From Pseudomonadota bacterium (lineage in GTDB: Bacteria; Pseudomonadota; Gammaproteobacteria; Burkholderiales; Methylophilaceae): 64,000 nt of DNA. The stretch is from positions 1 through 64,000 of the forward strand of contig JAKOWL010000250.1 in the NCBI GenBank assembly GCA_029781535.1. The letters run 5' to 3'. The translations under genes were made by a program, and so were the position numbers. Below are positions 61,478-64,000 of the stretch, one piece after another. Under the pieces are notes generated by a model, which worked only from the letters and a program-made list of their open reading frames with translations, did not search any database and was not told where the DNA came from. Positions within the stretch are counted from its first letter, which is position 1. Every line of letters starts with the position of its first letter.

Positions 61478-64000
61478 CCACCGGCAAGCTTGGCATACAT
61501 TATCAACAGAAGATGTTGCCCATCTGCTGGAAACCAACCCTCAAACCGGATTAAGTAAAACACAAGTCACCGAACGCATTGCGCGTTATGGACCGAATAC
61601 CTTGAATGAAAAACATGGGCGTTCCGCTTGGCACATACTATTCGACCAGCTTGCCAATTTCATGGTGATTGTGCTGATTGGTGCTGCAGTCATTTCCAGT
61701 ATCGTTGGCGATGTACAAGATACTATTGTCATCATAGTGATTGTGATACTGAATACAGTGATTGGCTTTATTCAGGAATATCGGGCGCAACGCGCGATGA
61801 CGGCACTAAGGCAGATGGCAGAAGCCAAGGCGCGCGTGCTACGTGATAGCACAGTTCAAATCGTTAACGCTTCCGAGCTGGTTCCTGGTGATGTGGTATT
61901 GCTTGAAGCCGGCAATGTAGTGCCGGCTGATGTTAGACTCTCTGAAGCAGCGCAACTCAGGATTGATGAGTCAGCCCTGACAGGGGAATCCATCGCTGTC
62001 GAGAAACAAATCCACCCGCTATCTGCAGCAGATGTGCCGTTAGGCGACAAAATCTGCCTGGCATACAAAGGTACGGTAGTCACTTATGGCCGCGGGCGTG
62101 GTCTGGTGATTGCCACCGGGATGCAAAGCGAGCTGGGCAAGATCGCATCACTACTCAGCCAGGATAGTAAAAGTAAAACCCCATTACAAAAGCGCATGGT
62201 TAGCTTGGGCAGATGGCTGGCATTAGCTGCACTGGCGATTTGCTTACTGGTCTTTGTGATTGGCATTTTGCGCGGCGAGCCACTTTTACCCATGTTCATG
62301 ACATCTATCAGCCTGGCAGTGGCGGCCATTCCAGAAGCATTGCCCGCTGTAGTGACCATCTCATTGGCCATAGGCGCACACAGAATGATCAAGCAGCACG
62401 CATTGATCCGCCAACTGCCTGCAGTAGAGACATTGGGCTCAGTGACTTATATCTGCTCTGATAAAACAGGCACATTGACGCAGAATAAAATGCATGTGAC
62501 TACACTTTATGCCGATGGCATCGTTGCCGATATTGAGCAATTCAAAGGACCTGAAAATACGAATGCATTCATTAAAAGTAAAAACGGTCCTTGGCCAATC
62601 TTATTTCAGGCGTTGGCATTGAACAACGACGCACATCAGGATAACCATGGCCGTGTACAGGGTGAACCCACCGAGGCAGCGTTGTTGCGTGCGGCACAAG
62701 AAGCTGGCTGGCTTAAGACAGAACTGGAAAAGCTGACCCCCAGGTTAAAAGAACTGGCTTTTGATTCCGAGCGTAAGCGTATGACGACGTTCCATCGTGC
62801 CGAGGATAGCGTGATTGCTTACACCAAAGGCTCCCCCGAAACGCTCCTAACCCAATGCACGCGCATACTCACTTCAAGCGGCGAAAACCCGATAGGACAA
62901 GCAGCATTATTGCAGCAAGCGGAAGTGATGGCGGCAAATGGTTTGCGTGTATTGGCCATTGCTTATCGTCATTGGGACACCTTGCCGGTTGGCGAACAGC
63001 CTGACGAGCTGGAACACCAACTTGTTTTTCTTGGTTTTGCCGGGCTTATCGATCCGCCACGTAGCGAAGCAAAAGAAGCGGTTTCTTTATGCAAACTGGC
63101 AGGCATTACCCCCGTCATGATTACAGGCGATCACCCTGCCACTGCGCGCGCCATCGCCTACCAACTGGGCATATTGGCAGATAGCGATGGTAAGGTGATT
63201 ACCGGTACCGATCTGGCAAAGCTGAGCCAAGAAGCGCTTGAAACCGAAGTTGAGCATATACGGGTCTATGCCCGCGTTGATCCCGCTCAGAAAATCAAGA
63301 TTGTCCGCGCACTGCAGGAAAAAGGCGAAGTGGTGGCCATGACAGGTGACGGCGTTAACGACGCCCCCGCATTGAAAGCTGCAGACATTGGTATAGCCAT
63401 GGGCAAAGGCGGTACGGACGTAGCCCGTGAAGCCGCGCATATGGTGTTACTGGATGACAACTTCGCTACTATCGTACATGCCGTTCGTTACGGCCGTCGC
63501 CTCTATGACAATATCCGCAAATTTATCCGCTACGTAGTCACGACCAATTCGGCGGAAGTCATGACTATTTTTTTGGCACCTTTTCTAGGATTGCCAATAC
63601 CATTGCTGCCTATCCATATACTATGGATCAACTTAGTCAGCGACGGGCTTCCAGCGTTGGCGCTTACCACCGAAGCGACAGAACGTGGGGTCATGCGCAG
63701 GCCGCCACGCCCGGCAAAGGAAAGTCTGTTTGCCAACGGCATGTGGCAACACATGATTTGGGTAGGGCTGCTGATGGCAGGCCTGTCCTTGTTTACCCAG
63801 GCATGGGCCTATCATTCCGGATTAGCGCATTGGCAAACTATGGTTTTTACCGTGCTTACCATCAGCCAACTGGGACATGTCATGGCTATCCGCTCAGAGA
63901 AAGAATCTCTTTTCAGTATTGGCTTCTTCTCCAACACGCCAATGACTGCAGCAGTGATGATGACTTTCGTATTGCAAATGGCGCTTATTTACTTACCAGT
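61470..64000 (+). CDS. P-type cation-transporting ATPase (type II), truncated at window end
   Basis: CSDKTGTLTQNKMHV phosphorylation site, IDESALTGES, MTGDGVNDAPALKAADIGIAMG; start ATG at 61470 overlapping the antiporter stop. Confidence 0.9.
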   Translation, partial: MDNHRQAWHTLSTEDVAHLLETNPQTGLSKTQVTERIARYGPNTLNEKHGRSAWHILFDQLANFMVIVLIGAAVISSIVGDVQDTIVIIVIVILNTVIGFIQEYRAQRAMTALRQMAEAKARVLRDSTVQIVNASELVPGDVVLLEAGNVVPADVRLSEAAQLRIDESALTGESIAVEKQIHPLSAADVPLGDKICLAYKGTVVTYGRGRGLVIATGMQSELGKIASLLSQDSKSKTPLQKRMVSLGRWLALAALAICLLVFVIGILRGEPLLPMFMTSISLAVAAIPEALPAVVTISLAIGAHRMIKQHALIRQLPAVETLGSVTYICSDKTGTLTQNKMHVTTLYADGIVADIEQFKGPENTNAFIKSKNGPWPILFQALALNNDAHQDNHGRVQGEPTEAALLRAAQEAGWLKTELEKLTPRLKELAFDSERKRMTTFHRAEDSVIAYTKGSPETLLTQCTRILTSSGENPIGQAALLQQAEVMAANGLRVLAIAYRHWDTLPVGEQPDELEHQLVFLGFAGLIDPPRSEAKEAVSLCKLAGITPVMITGDHPATARAIAYQLGILADSDGKVITGTDLAKLSQEALETEVEHIRVYARVDPAQKIKIVRALQEKGEVVAMTGDGVNDAPALKAADIGIAMGKGGTDVAREAAHMVLLDDNFATIVHAVRYGRRLYDNIRKFIRYVVTTNSAEVMTIFLAPFLGLPIPLLPIHILWINLVSDGLPALALTTEATERGVMRRPPRPAKESLFANGMWQHMIWVGLLMAGLSLFTQAWAYHSGLAHWQTMVFTVLTISQLGHVMAIRSEKESLFSIGFFSNTPMTAAVMMTFVLQMALIYLP

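Noticed and set aside
1-64000. CRISPR arrays, tRNA/rRNA genes, prophage or IS transposases
   Set aside because: None found: no regular direct-repeat arrays, tRNA T-loop patterns or transposase/integrase ORFs recognised

Overview
The window is a chromosomal segment that looks betaproteobacterial (probably Methylophilaceae-like, inferred from gene order and product similarity). It is mostly syntenic housekeeping genes: prfB, glmM-folP-ftsH-rlmE, yhbY, greA, carAB, dapB, bamE/fur, recN-nadK/hrcA, hemH, grpE-dnaK-dnaJ. A large LPS/envelope biogenesis region (about 30.7-56.7 kb) holds hldD-gmhA-hldE-waaF, several glycosyltransferases, an ArnC/ArnT-like polyprenyl-sugar module, edd-eda, a NodU-type carbamoyltransferase, a tandem-domain LPS kinase, lpxL and waaP/waaG/waaC. 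No rRNA, tRNA, CRISPR array, prophage or IS element was recognised. The most interesting signals are: (1) a probable phosphate-starvation lipid-remodelling cassette at 5.3-8.1 kb (GT4, secreted zinc phospholipase C-like protein, PAP2 phosphatase), each gene preceded by 11-bp-phased PhoB-box-like repeats; (2) three copies of an apparently undescribed ~80-nt intergenic element with inverted TTCATT/AATGAA ends; (3) a decayed duplicate of the waaP kinase 3' end next to an orphan gene; (4) a hexuronic-acid-type lipid A/core decoration module; (5) recoding and heat-shock promoter details in prfB and grpE. All calls come from reading the sequence; no database search was run.
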